16,388 nt of DNA from an uncultured Candidatus Competibacteraceae bacterium. GTDB lineage: Bacteria > Pseudomonadota > Gammaproteobacteria > Competibacterales > Competibacteraceae. The notes beneath the pieces were generated by a model. It was not told the DNA's origin. It was given only the letters and a program-made list of their open reading frames with translations, and did not search any database. The stretch is taken from contig CALMNY010000308.1 of the NCBI GenBank assembly GCA_937872125.1, positions 1-16,388 of the forward strand, in the 5' to 3' direction. The position numbers were made by a program, and so were the translations under genes. This document shows, piece by piece, positions 15,756 through 16,388 of this stretch; position 1 is the first letter of the stretch, and each line of letters starts with the position of its first letter.

Positions 15756-15783
15756 TTGACAGGGTGGTTTTGCCGGCTATGAT
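15756..15783 (+). promoter_or_regulatory. Sigma70-type promoter of groES-groEL
   Basis: TTGACA (15756-15761) is a perfect -35 and TATGAT (15778-15783) a close -10, with a 16-bp spacer. Its -10 touches the first base of the CIRCE operator, as is usual for HrcA-controlled genes, so repressor binding would block initiation here. Confidence 0.7.
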
Positions 15784-15809
15784 TAGCACTCACCAGAGGG
15801 GAGTGCTAA
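15783..15809. promoter_or_regulatory. CIRCE operator (HrcA repressor binding site)
   Basis: TTAGCACTC (15783-15791), nine bases, and GAGTGCTAA (15801-15809) form the perfect CIRCE inverted repeat. It predicts that an hrcA gene exists elsewhere in this genome and that groESL is derepressed when GroEL is titrated by unfolded protein. Confidence 0.95.
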
Positions 15810-15868
15810 CAGAACCAGCGCCAACCCCCCAATTACCCTTTTTTCAAATCTTGATGGAGATGTCACCG

Positions 15869-16388
<520 letters not shown>

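Overview
The window is GC-rich chromosomal DNA of a gammaproteobacterium. RNase PH, RdgB, HemW, AccB, AccC, AroQ, DsbD, CutA, GroES and YicC all resemble their gammaproteobacterial versions, and the chain groES / cutA-dsbD / aroQ-accB-accC is a conserved neighbourhood there. A perfect CIRCE operator upstream of groES shows that the host probably uses the HrcA repressor, so it is not an enteric bacterium. I cannot fix the family from sequence alone.

Layout, left to right. (1) 1-1513, minus: most of a type I restriction-modification methylase gene (hsdM) running off the left edge. It starts 15 bp after the stop of the housekeeping gene yicC (1529-2395, minus) and carries a short dispersed repeat that adds codons in frame. 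(2) 2551-3877, plus: rph and rdgB, an RNA-processing and nucleotide-pool pair 4 bp apart, transcribed away from yicC. (3) 3885-4679, minus: an unrecognised protein with an N-terminal winged-helix-like part and two copies of a 70-residue domain exactly 300 bp apart. (4) 4801-5958, plus: hemW, most likely starting at a TTG. (5) 5989-8298, minus: a response regulator and a sensor kinase with abutting stop and start codons. (6) 8299-8530: an intergenic space holding two kinds of dispersed repeat and a likely promoter. (7) 8531-10843, minus: aroQ-accB-accC (shikimate pathway and the biotin half of acetyl-CoA carboxylase). (8) 10960-13184, minus: cutA and dsbD, overlapping by ATGA. (9) 13326-15668, plus: a membrane MASE1-PAS-PAS-GGDEF diguanylate cyclase lying between the cutA and groES blocks. 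(10) 15869-16388, plus: groES and the start of groEL, behind a sigma32-like promoter, a sigma70-like promoter and CIRCE.

Most of the window is core metabolism and protein quality control. The accessory elements are hsdM, the repeat protein, the two-component pair, the cyclase and the dispersed repeats. I see no tRNA, rRNA, CRISPR array, transposase or phage gene, and no clear new multi-gene system. The most original items are the two-copy domain protein at 3885-4679, the repeat-derived insert in HsdM, and the layered heat-shock control of groESL.
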